In this document: positions 1-8,390 of the stretch, piece by piece
How positions within the stretch are numbered: position 1 is the first letter of the stretch
How the letters are laid out: each line of letters begins with the position of its first letter
From: an uncultured Muribaculaceae bacterium
GTDB lineage: Bacteria; Bacteroidota; Bacteroidia; Bacteroidales; Muribaculaceae
Direction: 5' to 3'
Length of the DNA stretch: 64,000 bases
Assembly: GCA_910584365.1 (NCBI GenBank)
Contig: CAJUAF010000004.1
Coordinates: 62,001-126,000 of the forward strand
The notes under the pieces: generated by a model
The model's input: only the letters and a program-made list of their open reading frames with translations
Told to the model about the DNA's origin: nothing
Database searches by the model: none
Made by a program: the position numbers and the translations under genes

Positions 1-1833
1 AAAGTCCGAGATTATCTTCCTCAGCTCGATTTTCATGTCCGGACGGCTGTTAGAACCGACCGGGATCTGCCGGCGTCCGTCTGACGCCGGAGCGGAGGAC
101 GCAGCTGCCTGAGGTCCCGATGCCTGGAGCATATCATACTGAGCCACCCCACGCTGAAAATAAGCCAGGGCGAAATCCGGAGTGAGGGCTATGGCGCGGT
201 CCAGGTCAGCGATTGCCGCCGGATAGTTGCGCAATGTCATATAATCCATGGCTCTCCCGAAGAAATCTATTGACCGCGGCTCATGTTCGGTCAGGAACTT
301 GTTGTAATTCTCCACCGAAAGGAAATGACGGTCAAGCAGTCCCTCGTCCGAGGGAGTCAGACCCCGGTTCCCGACCATCACAAGGAACGGAAGCATACGG
401 GTGGCGTTCAGGTCGTCCACCTCCTTGATATAACTGCGGGCATCTGTGGCGGTATTGGTTGAAGAAGAATAATATCCCAGAGCAAACATCGGTTCGAGGG
501 AAATGCGCCGGTCGCGGTCCTGCACACGGCCGCGGATTCCCTGACTGACGAAATCCTGCTGGAGGTCGACGTCGTTGTCGATAGTGCGCAGGGCGATGAA
601 CCGCCGCGCCACTGATTCAGGGGACAGATCGGCGGAGTCGTTCCCCGCAGGCGATCCCTCAGCGTCATTTCCAGTGGCCGCCCCGGAACTGGCGCCCCTA
701 TCCTCAGCCGGAATTCCTTCCGCGGGAAGCGCTCGGGCGATAGCCAGCGCCTTTTTGTAGTCGGTCTCTGCCTGGACCATCTTGCCCTGGCGCCGGTAAA
801 TGTCGGAGCGCATATACAGGGCCTCGGGCAGCCGCGGGAAACGCTCTATCAGGCGATTCACATCCTCGAGCGCTTTGCCGTAATTACGCGTGTCGGAATA
901 AAGGAGGGCGCGGTTGTAGAGAGCGCGGTAATCCTCCGGTTCCAGCTCCAGCACCCGGGTGAAATCCCTGATGGCACGGTCATTGTCGCGACTTTCCATT
1001 CTGAGAAGAGCGCGGTTATAGATGGCTGCGGAATTAAGCGGGTCAACCTGCACGGCATAGTCATAGTCGGCCATCGCTCCGAAATAATCGTCGCGGTTAT
1101 AGCGCAGGTAAGCGCGGTTGACATACAGGTCAGCTTCTTTCGGCTCCAGGCGGATAGCCTCCGAGATATCCGCTTCCGCTTTCTCATACCCCTCGCGGGA
1201 GGCCATCAGCAGAGAAGCGCGGATTACGTATGCGTTCGGTAGCTTGTTGTTCAGTTCAAGAGCTTTGTCGAGATCGGCCAGGGCCGCTACGGTGTCGGCC
1301 TTCTCCACCAGCAACCGGGCGCGCCCCACGTAGGCGTTGGCGTAGCCGGGATGCTCGGCGATAAGATTGTCGAACGCCCGACGGGCGCTGTCGGTCTCAT
1401 GGAGCTGCTGGAGGGCGATAGCCTTGTTGAACATCAGGTTGCGGTTATTGGGCAGCAGACGTTCAGCATGGTCATAATCCTCCACGGCTCCGCGGAAGTT
1501 GCCCTGATTCTGACGGGCCACACCCCTGACCTCATAGACCTCCGGAATAAACGGATTACGCTCTATCGCGGCAGAGGCATCCGCCTCGGCTCCGCTGAAA
1601 TCCTCGAGATTCAGTTTCGCGACAGCCCTGAAAAAATATGGCTGCGCCAGATAAGGTTTCGCTGCAATCGCGCGGTTAAAGTATTGGATGGAAAGCACAT
1701 AATCATCGAAATAGAGCGCATTCTGCCCTACTTTCACTATCTGCTCGGCGTTGATCTGCGCCCTCGCCTGAACAGCGCCGAGCAACAGTACCAACAAAAT
1801 TATTATCCTGATTTTAAAAATTTGCTTCTTCAC
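1..1833 (-). CDS. TPR-repeat exported protein, C-terminus cut by window edge
   Basis: This is one open frame from a GTG at 1831-1833 to the window edge, 611 codons without a stop; I checked the frame at several points. The start is chosen because it gives a clean signal peptide: a Lys-Lys start, a run of Ile/Leu, then a cleavage-like QARAQ near residue 24. Nearly all the visible protein is tandem tetratricopeptide repeats, each with the usual NRA/YNRA pattern (NRAIAAKPY, NRALLRMES). Around residues 390-415 a Ser/Gly/Ala-rich linker interrupts them, and further TPRs follow. TPR arrays bind proteins; in Bacteroidota such proteins are often periplasmic or outer-membrane scaffolds. No catalytic domain is visible and the specific role is unknown. 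A promoter-like box lies only 4 bp upstream of the GTG. The C-terminus lies beyond the window. Confidence 0.85.
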   Translation of the reverse strand, partial: MKKQIFKIRIIILLVLLLGAVQARAQINAEQIVKVGQNALYFDDYVLSIQYFNRAIAAKPYLAQPYFFRAVAKLNLEDFSGAEADASAAIERNPFIPEVYEVRGVARQNQGNFRGAVEDYDHAERLLPNNRNLMFNKAIALQQLHETDSARRAFDNLIAEHPGYANAYVGRARLLVEKADTVAALADLDKALELNNKLPNAYVIRASLLMASREGYEKAEADISEAIRLEPKEADLYVNRAYLRYNRDDYFGAMADYDYAVQVDPLNSAAIYNRALLRMESRDNDRAIRDFTRVLELEPEDYRALYNRALLYSDTRNYGKALEDVNRLIERFPRLPEALYMRSDIYRRQGKMVQAETDYKKALAIARALPAEGIPAEDRGASSGAATGNDAEGSPAGNDSADLSPESVARRFIALRTIDNDVDLQQDFVSQGIRGRVQDRDRRISLEPMFALGYYSSSTNTATDARSYIKEVDDLNATRMLPFLVMVGNRGLTPSDEGLLDRHFLSVENYNKFLTEHEPRSIDFFGRAMDYMTLRNYPAAIADLDRAIALTPDFALAYFQRGVAQYDMLQASGPQAAASSAPASDGRRQIPVGSNSRPDMKIELRKIISDF

Positions 1834-1837
1834 ACGA

Positions 1838-1845
1838 CAAATTTA
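1838..1845 (-). promoter_or_regulatory. -7 promoter box almost touching the GTG start
   Basis: The minus strand reads TAAATTTG, matching the Bacteroidota -7 consensus TAnnTTTG. Only 4 bases separate it from the GTG of the TPR gene, so the transcript would have little or no leader. No convincing -33 element was seen. Confidence 0.5.
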
Positions 1846-1867
1846 CGAAATCCCGGGAAATTTTCAC

Positions 1868-1875
1868 TAATTTTG
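1868..1875 (+). promoter_or_regulatory. -7 promoter box for the DUF695 gene
   Basis: TAATTTTG matches TAnnTTTG and lies 18 bp before the ATG at 1894. It is divergent from the promoter of the TPR gene. Confidence 0.55.
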
Positions 1876-1893
1876 TAGCTTAAAAGGCAATAT

Positions 1894-2316
1894 ATGGAAG
1901 AAATAAAGGGTAAGTGGCTCACCTATCCCTCGGAAAGCACCGGGAGCGGCCGCACAATCATAGTCACCACGCGCACTGACATCGACAAGTTCCGCGCCAA
2001 TCCGCGGTTCCGTTACCGCATTACCGTAGGACTCCCCTACCGGGAGCAGACCGACGGGATGCCCGGCGACAAAGAATCCGAACTGCTCGAGCAGATAACC
2101 GCAGCCCTGGCCGATACGTTCGACAAAGATCCGGTGGCGGTTCTTACTGAAATCTCAACCGGCGACGGTCTGAGAGAATGGGGCTTCTATACCCTCTCGC
2201 TCCATATTTTCCAGCGGAAACTTAACGAGGCTCTCGCTCCGTTTCCTCTCCTCCCCCTGCAGTTCGATGCCGAGGAGGATCCGGAATGGGAAAGCTATAC
2301 CAGCGTCGAGGAATAA
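1894..2316 (+). CDS. DUF695-type protein
   Basis: A 140-aa soluble protein with no signal peptide or membrane segment. The N-terminal part (KGKWLTYPS, then a stretch giving IIVTTRTDIDKF) and the later GLREWGFYT/FQRKLNEAL segments fit the DUF695 family, small proteins of unknown function often found alone or next to other DUFs. The ATG at 1894 follows its own promoter box. The gene is divergent from the TPR gene and convergent with the FAD oxidoreductase, so it appears to be monocistronic. The family call is from memory of the pattern and is moderate; the function is unknown. Confidence 0.7.
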   Translation: MEEIKGKWLTYPSESTGSGRTIIVTTRTDIDKFRANPRFRYRITVGLPYREQTDGMPGDKESELLEQITAALADTFDKDPVAVLTEISTGDGLREWGFYTLSLHIFQRKLNEALAPFPLLPLQFDAEEDPEWESYTSVEE

Positions 2317-2367
2317 GAGCTTGTTAAGATAAATGTAAGCGGGGAGAGGGCCAGCTGTCCCCCCCCT

Positions 2368-3945
2368 TCAGTTTTTATTCTGAATAGATGCGGCAAGCGA
2401 CTCGGCACAGCGGTCTCCGTCGATAGCCGCCGACACGATTCCGCCGGCATATCCCGCTCCTTCGCCGCACGGATACAGCCCGCGGATTTCGACATGGGCG
2501 AGCGTGGAATTGTCCCGGGGGATGCGTACCGGTGAGGAGGTGCGCGTCTCGGCGCCGATGACGGCGGCATCCCCGGTCAGGAAACCGCGCGATTTACGGC
2601 CGAATTCCCGGAACCCCTCGCGCAGACGGCGCGAGACAAAGGGAGGAAGCAGCTTGTCTACACGGGCCGGATGGACTCCGGCAGCGTATGACGAGGATGG
2701 GAGCGACTTGGACGGACGCCCCTCCACGAAATCCGTAAGGCGCTGGGCCGGAGCGTTCTGTCCTCCGTCGGCATCCTCCGAGAAGCGGCGCTCTATATCC
2801 TCCTGAAAAGCCATTACTTTCAGATCTCCGTAACTATCGTAATCCCCGAGATCTTCGGGCAGCACTTCAACCACCATCCCGGAATTGGCCCATCGCGTAC
2901 CGCGGGAAGCCGGCGACATACCATTGACGACCAGCTGGCCCGGAGCCGTCGCCGCCGGGATAATGAAACCACCCGGACACATACAGAACGAGTAGACTCC
3001 GCGGCCGTCGACCCGCGTCAGCATGGAATATTCGGCCGGAGGAAGATACTTCCCGCGTCCGGCCGGACTATGATACTGGATCCGGTCAATCAGCTCCTGG
3101 GGATGCTCCACGCGCACTCCCACGGCTATCCCTTTCGGCTCGATACGGATATCGCTGTCTTTCAGCAGACGGTAGATATCGCGGGCCGAATGGCCGGTGG
3201 CAAGTATTACCGGACCGGCGAACGCTTCGCCGTTGGCTGTGGTGACTCCTTTGATTTCTCCGTCCTCGAGGAGGAATCCGTCCACGCGTGTCGAGAACCT
3301 CACCTCCCCTCCGCAACGCAGGATGGTCTCCCGGATGCCGCGGATTACTTTCGGCAGACGGTCTGTGCCGATATGGGGATGGGCATCGACCAGAATATCC
3401 TCCTGAGCGCCGTGCTGAACGAATATGTTCAGAATTTTTTCCACAGGGCCGCGTTTCTTGCTCCGCGTGTAGAGTTTGCCGTCGGAGTAGGCTCCGGCTC
3501 CCCCTTCACCGAAGCAATAGTTGGAGTCGGGATCCACGATATTCTCGCGGGAAATGCGTGCCATATCCTTACCGCGCTCCTCGACGCTTTTTCCCCGTTC
3601 CAGCACGATGGGTTTCACGCCAAGTTCTATCAGCCTCAGGGCAGCAAAAAGTCCGGCCGGACCAGCTCCTACCACAATCGCCGCCGGAGCATCAGCGGTA
3701 AGTTTCCGGTAAACGACCGGACGCGCCAGGGAATCCGTCGCCGCCGGGGCATCATCCACGAAAGCGTCCACCGTAAGGTTCACCATCACCCGCCGCTGAC
3801 GAGCGTCAATCGAGCGCTTGACAATCCTGACGTCGCGCAGACGGTTGACATCTACGGAGAGAGCCGTAGAGACTTCCGCCATCAGGCGGAGAGGAACGTA
3901 TGCAATCTGAGGCTCCACCCGGAGCTGTATCGTTGATTTAGCCAT
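2368..3945 (-). CDS. FAD-dependent oxidoreductase (COG2509-type)
   Basis: About 525 aa. A short N-terminal domain (residues 1-80) precedes a Rossmann dinucleotide-binding fold with GAGPAGLFAALRL near residue 90. A GEGGAGAYSDGKLYTRSKK segment and a C-terminal GDAAVIGAE...YPCGEGAGYAGGI flavin motif follow. This architecture fits the uncharacterised FAD-dependent dehydrogenases (COG2509) widespread in Bacteroidota; the substrate is unknown. The start chosen is the ATG at 3945 (MAKSTIQL). An in-frame TTG at 3966 would extend it by 7 residues and overlap the MATE gene stop. The MATE gene ends 13 bp upstream, so the two are probably co-transcribed leftward. The C-terminus ends SAAIDGDRCAESLAAS, as usual for the family. 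Confidence 0.85.
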   Translation of the reverse strand: MAKSTIQLRVEPQIAYVPLRLMAEVSTALSVDVNRLRDVRIVKRSIDARQRRVMVNLTVDAFVDDAPAATDSLARPVVYRKLTADAPAAIVVGAGPAGLFAALRLIELGVKPIVLERGKSVEERGKDMARISRENIVDPDSNYCFGEGGAGAYSDGKLYTRSKKRGPVEKILNIFVQHGAQEDILVDAHPHIGTDRLPKVIRGIRETILRCGGEVRFSTRVDGFLLEDGEIKGVTTANGEAFAGPVILATGHSARDIYRLLKDSDIRIEPKGIAVGVRVEHPQELIDRIQYHSPAGRGKYLPPAEYSMLTRVDGRGVYSFCMCPGGFIIPAATAPGQLVVNGMSPASRGTRWANSGMVVEVLPEDLGDYDSYGDLKVMAFQEDIERRFSEDADGGQNAPAQRLTDFVEGRPSKSLPSSSYAAGVHPARVDKLLPPFVSRRLREGFREFGRKSRGFLTGDAAVIGAETRTSSPVRIPRDNSTLAHVEIRGLYPCGEGAGYAGGIVSAAIDGDRCAESLAASIQNKN

Positions 3946-3958
3946 ATCTGAATTTGTT

Positions 3959-5371
3959 TCAGGCAAGAGGAATTAACCGGTTTTTATTCATCCTGCGCAT
4001 CGTAATCCACAGGGTAATCACTGCCACGACGAAGGCGAGCATATCGGACCCGGCCATCGAGGCCCAGACGCCTTTCACACCCCAGAAGCGGGGAAGCACC
4101 AGCAGGAACGGCAGCAGGAAAATCAGCTGACGCGTCAGCGAGAGGAAAATCGAAAGTTTCGGCTTTCCTATCGACTGGAAGTAATTCTGGATGACAATCT
4201 GGCATCCCACCACAGGGTAGAAGATGAAGTAGATGCGGAATCCGGGAGTGGCGATGTCGATAAGGGAAGTGTCGATAGTGAACAGTGAACTTATCGCCGC
4301 AGGGAAAAGCTCGGTGACGATCCATCCCGCAGAGGTAATGCACACGCCGATCCATATACCTTTGCGCAGGGTCTCGGTGACGCGGTGCCAGTTGTTGGCT
4401 CCGTAGTTGAATCCCAGAATCGGCTGCATACCCTGGGTGACGCCGAACACCACCATCACAAAGAACATCGTCGTGCGGTTCAGGATTCCGTAGGCCCCCA
4501 CCGCAAGATTGCCGTCGGCCCCTCCGTAATCGAGCAGCGCCTTGTTAAGGAACACGACAACGACGCACGCCGTAACGTTCATCAGGAAGGGAGAGAGGCC
4601 GATTGAATAGATACGCTTGATAATCGAAGGGGTGAACCAGCGGTTGTGCAGCTCCAGGTGGACATAGCTCTTCCGGGAACAGAAATGGATTGTCACCCAG
4701 ATGAAAGCCGCCGTCTGACCGCAGACCGAGGCGAAAGCCGCCCCCGCTATTCCCCAGCCGAAGACATAGATGAACAGCGGACAGAGGACGATATTGACCG
4801 CTACGGAAAGCAGGGCCGAAATCATCGCCTTACGCGGGTAGCCCGTGGCGCGCATGAGATTGTTCAGCCCGATAAACACGAAAGATATCGGAGTGGCGTA
4901 GAGAATCACGCGCATGAACTCGCGGGCATACGGAATTGTTTCCTCAGTGGCCCCGAACAGCAGCAATATGTCATCAAGGAACAGCAGACAGAGGCCGCCG
5001 AACACAAATGAATGAATCAGACAAAGGACCAGGACATTGTTTACCACGTCCGTAGCCCTGGCTACATTTTTTTGTCCCAGGAAAATAGAACTGATTGTGG
5101 CACCTCCGACAGCGATCAGCGTACAGAACGCGATCACCAGGTTCATCAGCGGGAATGTAATCGCCAGACCGGCTATTGCCATCGCGCCTACGCCGCGCCC
5201 GATAAAGATACTGTCGATGATATTGTAGAGCGACATCGCCACGCTGGCGATAATCGCCGGCACGGAATACTGCACAAGCAGTTTCCCGATGGGGAGGGTC
5301 CCCAGCGTCATCGGGTCGCTCTTGGGCGCGGGCGTCCCGCCGGAACGGCTGTCGGTAGTCTGATTGTTCAT
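3959..5371 (-). CDS. MATE family efflux transporter
   Basis: A 470-aa protein with about twelve hydrophobic segments and the two-fold MATE pattern. The first helix region reads PAIIASVAMSLYNIIDSIFIGRG, followed by AIAGLAITFPL and GGATISSIFLG; the second half repeats the motif around GVTQGMQPILGFNYGA. MATE proteins export cationic drugs or metabolites using Na+ or H+ gradients across the inner membrane. The polar N-terminus (residues 1-25, Ser/Gly/Pro-rich) is longer than usual. The ATG at 5371 is clear. The gene is first in a leftward pair with the FAD oxidoreductase and divergent from the HAD phosphatase. The substrate cannot be deduced. Confidence 0.92.
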   Translation of the reverse strand: MNNQTTDSRSGGTPAPKSDPMTLGTLPIGKLLVQYSVPAIIASVAMSLYNIIDSIFIGRGVGAMAIAGLAITFPLMNLVIAFCTLIAVGGATISSIFLGQKNVARATDVVNNVLVLCLIHSFVFGGLCLLFLDDILLLFGATEETIPYAREFMRVILYATPISFVFIGLNNLMRATGYPRKAMISALLSVAVNIVLCPLFIYVFGWGIAGAAFASVCGQTAAFIWVTIHFCSRKSYVHLELHNRWFTPSIIKRIYSIGLSPFLMNVTACVVVVFLNKALLDYGGADGNLAVGAYGILNRTTMFFVMVVFGVTQGMQPILGFNYGANNWHRVTETLRKGIWIGVCITSAGWIVTELFPAAISSLFTIDTSLIDIATPGFRIYFIFYPVVGCQIVIQNYFQSIGKPKLSIFLSLTRQLIFLLPFLLVLPRFWGVKGVWASMAGSDMLAFVVAVITLWITMRRMNKNRLIPLA

Positions 5372-5447
5372 ATATCTTGCTGTTAAAAATAACAGAAAGA
5401 GGTTACTAAAGTTTTTTTCAAGTCATGGATAATCGGAGGAAACTTGC

Positions 5448-5455
5448 TAACTTTG
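5448..5455 (+). promoter_or_regulatory. -7 promoter box that fixes the HAD gene start
   Basis: TAACTTTG lies inside the longest possible reading frame of the HAD gene (which could begin at 5425). Transcription would therefore start near 5460, making the ATG at 5479 the real start. Confidence 0.6.
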
Positions 5456-5478
5456 TCCCCGAAAATCAAGACAGACTT

Positions 5479-6105
5479 ATGAAATATAAAGCAGCTTTAT
5501 TCGATCTTGACGGCGTTCTCATCGACAGTGAGACCCTCTATACGCAATTCTGGGAACGCGTCGGGCAGTCCCACCATCTTCCTTCGCCTACTTTCGCCTA
5601 CGACATCAAGGGCACGACCCTGACCGAGATTCTCGCCACCCATTTTCCTGACCCGCAGGTCCAGGCCGATGTGAACCGGATGCTGCATGAATTCGAGAAC
5701 GAGATTGTCTATCCCGTCTTCCCCGGAGCGCTGGAATTCGTCGATTACCTGCGCGGCCTCGGGATGAAAACTGTGATTGTCACCAGCAGCGATGACAAGA
5801 AGATGGAATTCCTCTTCAGTCAGCATCCCGACTTCATGACGCACTTCGACGCCCTGGTGACCGCCGCAGACGTCACTCACTCCAAGCCCCATCCCGAACC
5901 ATACCTCAGGGGAGCAGCCAAAGCCGGATGCTCCCCCGAAGAATGTATCGTGTTTGAAGACTCTTTCCAGGGTCTCGAGGCCGGGCGTCGCGCCGGAGCA
6001 TACGTCATAGCTCTGTCGACTACAAATCCGGCATCCTCTCTGGAAGGTAAGGCCGACGCCGTGGTTCCCGCGCTCGGAAACGCCCGGGAAGCGCTTCCTT
6101 TTTAA
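5479..6105 (+). CDS. HAD-family phosphatase, beta-phosphoglucomutase-like
   Basis: About 208 aa. HAD motif I is FDLDGVLIDSE, with the nucleophile and acid/base Asp pair of DxD; motif II is the VTSSD stretch; a Lys follows in SKPHPEPYL; motif IV is FEDSFQGLEAGRRAGA. The cap lies between motifs I and II, as in the beta-phosphoglucomutase/phosphoglycolate phosphatase group. It should be a soluble Mg2+-dependent phosphatase or phosphomutase acting on a small sugar phosphate; the exact substrate is not readable. The ATG at 5479 is chosen over 5425 because a promoter box lies between them and the protein then begins MKYKAALFDLDG, right at the fold. Its stop overlaps the nadC stop. Confidence 0.88.
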   Translation: MKYKAALFDLDGVLIDSETLYTQFWERVGQSHHLPSPTFAYDIKGTTLTEILATHFPDPQVQADVNRMLHEFENEIVYPVFPGALEFVDYLRGLGMKTVIVTSSDDKKMEFLFSQHPDFMTHFDALVTAADVTHSKPHPEPYLRGAAKAGCSPEECIVFEDSFQGLEAGRRAGAYVIALSTTNPASSLEGKADAVVPALGNAREALPF

Positions 6106-6947
6106 CAGGCCTTGAAGGACATATCAAGCCCCTTGACGGAATGGGTCAGCGCGCCTACGGAGATAAAGTCTACCCCGGCTTCCCCATACTCGCGGAGAGT
6201 GTCGAGGGTTATGCCGCCTGAGGATTCCACCTCGGTTTTCCCGCCGATCAGTTTCACGGCTTCGGCCGTGCGGGCGGGGTCGAAGTTGTCCAGCATGATG
6301 CGGTCCACTCCGGCTTCCAGCGCCTGACGGATTTCTTCGGTATTGCGGGTCTCGACTTCTATTTTCAGGTCCTTGCCGTTCTCTTTCATCCACTTTTTGG
6401 CGGCAGCCACGGCCTGGGGTATTCCGCCGGCGAAATCAACGTGGTTGTCCTTGATGAGAATCATGTCGAAAAGTCCCATGCGGTGGTTGGCGCCTCCGCC
6501 GATTTTTACAGCCTCTTTCTCGAGGATGCGCAGTCCGGGAGTGGTCTTGCGGGTGTCAAGCACTTTTGCTTTCAGTCCGGCCAGGCGGTCCTGGTACTTG
6601 GCTGTCTGCGTGGCGATTCCGCTCATGCGCTGCATGATGTTAAGCATCAGGCGCTCGGTCTGGAGCAGCGAACGCACCGGACCTTCGACTTTGAAGGCGA
6701 TATCGCCGGGCTTTACTCGCGCGCCGTCCTGGATGTAGACCGTCATCTTCAGCGACGGATCGAATTTCTCGAACACCATGCGGGCGATATCCACTCCGGC
6801 CAGCACACCTTCCTCTTTTACAAGGAGATGCTGGGCGCCCTGTTCTTCGGCAGGGATAGTGGAAAGTGTTGTGGCATCGCCGTCGCCCACATCCTCGGCA
6901 AAAGCCAGGGTGAGCAGATCATCTATAAGTTCTTCGCGGGTTTTCAT
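6102..6947 (-). CDS. nadC: nicotinate-nucleotide pyrophosphorylase (carboxylating)
   Basis: 281 aa, the standard length. NadC converts quinolinate and PRPP to nicotinate mononucleotide, CO2 and PPi, in de novo NAD synthesis in the cytoplasm. Diagnostic stretches are GDGDATTLSTIP near the N-terminus, the substrate-binding TRKTTPGLRILEKEAV, the GGGANHRMGLFD loop with IKDNH after it, and the barrel-closing ESSGGITLDTL and DFISVGALTHS. No nadA or nadB is nearby. It has a strong promoter at 6973-7004. Its TAA and that of the convergent HAD gene share the palindrome TTAA at 6102-6105. Confidence 0.97.
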   Translation of the reverse strand: MKTREELIDDLLTLAFAEDVGDGDATTLSTIPAEEQGAQHLLVKEEGVLAGVDIARMVFEKFDPSLKMTVYIQDGARVKPGDIAFKVEGPVRSLLQTERLMLNIMQRMSGIATQTAKYQDRLAGLKAKVLDTRKTTPGLRILEKEAVKIGGGANHRMGLFDMILIKDNHVDFAGGIPQAVAAAKKWMKENGKDLKIEVETRNTEEIRQALEAGVDRIMLDNFDPARTAEAVKLIGGKTEVESSGGITLDTLREYGEAGVDFISVGALTHSVKGLDMSFKAC

Positions 6948-6972
6948 GAATACTGTTTTTTTTATTTACGTG

Positions 6973-7004
6973 CAAAATTACTAATTAACCCCCAACTTAA
7001 CAAA
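6973..7004 (-). promoter_or_regulatory. nadC promoter (-33 and -7)
   Basis: On the minus strand TTTG (7001-7004) is followed after 20 bp by TAATTTTG (6973-6980), a good Bacteroidota promoter about 26 bp before the nadC ATG. Confidence 0.65.
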
Positions 7005-7013
7005 CTTCCTCCG

Positions 7014-7487
7014 ATGAAAATAATCCTGATGACCGTGGGTAAGACAACCACCCCGGCCCTTCGTGCCGGCATTGAAGAATACGCCGCCCGTGTCTGCCGC
7101 TTCATACCTTTCGAGATAATTGAAATTCCGGATGTGAAGACCTCCCGGAAACTGACGCCGCAGCTCCAGAAGCAGGCCGAGGGGGAAGCAATCCTGACGC
7201 GCCTGCAGACTTCCGACCATGTCGTTCTCCTTGACGAACGCGGCAAAGAGCCAACATCCCGGGAATTTGCGGAAAGCCTCAGCCGCAAGGAGCATACCGT
7301 CAGCCAGCGTCTTGTCTTCATCGTCGGAGGCCCCTACGGCTTCTCGCCCGATGTCTATGCACGCGCCAGCGAAAAAATGTCCCTCTCCCGCATGACCTTC
7401 CCCCACGAAATGGTCCGCCTCTTCTTCACCGAGCAGCTCTACCGCGCCTACTCCATCCTTCACAATCTCCCTTACCACCACGACTGA
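7014..7487 (+). CDS. rlmH: 23S rRNA (pseudouridine-1915-N3)-methyltransferase
   Basis: 157 aa, the normal RlmH length. This SPOUT methyltransferase methylates pseudouridine 1915 in helix 69 of 23S rRNA using S-adenosylmethionine. The sequence begins MKIILMTVGKT, has VVLLDERGKEPTSREFAE in the middle, and ends with the SAM-knot signature FIVGGPYGF...SLSRMTFPHEMVRLFFTEQLYRAYSI. The ATG at 7014 is chosen; an open frame extends far upstream across antisense nadC but is not coding. The gene is divergent from nadC and lies just before the AT-rich island. No obvious promoter box was found. Confidence 0.96.
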   Translation: MKIILMTVGKTTTPALRAGIEEYAARVCRFIPFEIIEIPDVKTSRKLTPQLQKQAEGEAILTRLQTSDHVVLLDERGKEPTSREFAESLSRKEHTVSQRLVFIVGGPYGFSPDVYARASEKMSLSRMTFPHEMVRLFFTEQLYRAYSILHNLPYHHD

Positions 7488-7569
7488 CCCATACCCACCT
7501 TCCGGACAAATTCTGAGTCTCAATATCTAAATAACAGTCTAAACTCTATGTAAATCAAGTAAAAAATCG

Positions 7570-7577
7570 TACCTTTG
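7570..7577 (+). promoter_or_regulatory. -7 promoter box of the AT-rich island
   Basis: TACCTTTG matches TAnnTTTG. It lies about 115 bp before the lipoprotein ATG at 7692, giving a longish leader. It also overlaps the upstream end of the longest open frame, arguing against that longer start. Confidence 0.5.
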
Positions 7578-7691
7578 TCGGCATCTCATAAAACAGACAA
7601 CAAAAATAGCAACGATTATTGCTATCCAGTATTTAATATCTGTTTTGAAATTGCTTACAAATTTACTTCCACCGGTATTAACTTCCATATT

Positions 7692-8375
7692 ATGAAACTC
7701 AAATCGATACTAGTAATCGTAGGTTCGTTGCTTATCCTTTCGGCATGTAGCCAAACCAATGAAGAAAAGGCTCAAAAAATGGCTGCCGATTACCTACATG
7801 GAGTTCTGTATCATTATGCGAGTTATGAACCTATACAAACAACTGTGGACAGTTCATTTGTCGCGTTGTCGACAGATCAGGAAGCTATTGAACTCACTTT
7901 GGATATGATGAAACTCGTCCAATCTGGACAGCAGTATGAGCATCAAATCGAAAATGCTGAAAAGGAGATGGAAATATGGTACCCAGACGCATATTCGACT
8001 GCATACAGTAAAGGCGAATATCGTAGAGCTAAAAAAGAACGGGATGACAACCAACGGCATTTGGACAACATAAAAGAACGTATAAAAAAACAATTCGCCA
8101 GCATTAAAAGCAGACAGTCATCCTTGGAGTCGGGAGCATCCTTAAAGATGGGAGATTTTAATGGCTGGAAAGTATATCACAAATTCAAAAGCTTCAACGG
8201 GGCAACAACTGTTGATGGATTCGGCGAATTTATATTCTTTTGTGATGAAGACTTCAATAAGATGTCTGCATATCCAAAAGAAGATTATGACGCAATCGCC
8301 AAGATCCTGACAGCAATTTCATCATCTACAGATATTCCTGAGATGGCTGAAAAACTCCAGGATGAGATTTATTAA
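7692..8375 (+). CDS. putative lipoprotein of an AT-rich island
   Basis: 227 aa. The ATG at 7692 gives a textbook lipoprotein signal: MKLKSILVIVGSLLILSAC, with the lipidated Cys at residue 19. The mature part is mostly charged and helical (residues 70-165, ending in an ERIKKQFASIKSRQ stretch), followed by a GWKVYHKFKSFNGATT segment that looks like a compact folded end. No enzyme motif was seen. Base composition (about 40% GC) and codon use differ from the flanking genes, suggesting recent acquisition. It is followed 15 bp later by another AT-rich gene, probably in the same transcript. The function is unknown. Confidence 0.8.
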   Translation: MKLKSILVIVGSLLILSACSQTNEEKAQKMAADYLHGVLYHYASYEPIQTTVDSSFVALSTDQEAIELTLDMMKLVQSGQQYEHQIENAEKEMEIWYPDAYSTAYSKGEYRRAKKERDDNQRHLDNIKERIKKQFASIKSRQSSLESGASLKMGDFNGWKVYHKFKSFNGATTVDGFGEFIFFCDEDFNKMSAYPKEDYDAIAKILTAISSSTDIPEMAEKLQDEIY

Positions 8376-8390
8376 AGCCACAGTTATACC

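Noticed and set aside
5425..5478. Longer N-terminus for the HAD phosphatase
   Set aside because: A TAACTTTG promoter box lies inside it, and the fold begins at the later ATG.
6441..7013. Long rightward open frame extending rlmH upstream by about 190 codons
   Set aside because: It runs antisense through nadC, lacks family similarity, and the conserved RlmH start MKIILMTVG lies at 7014.
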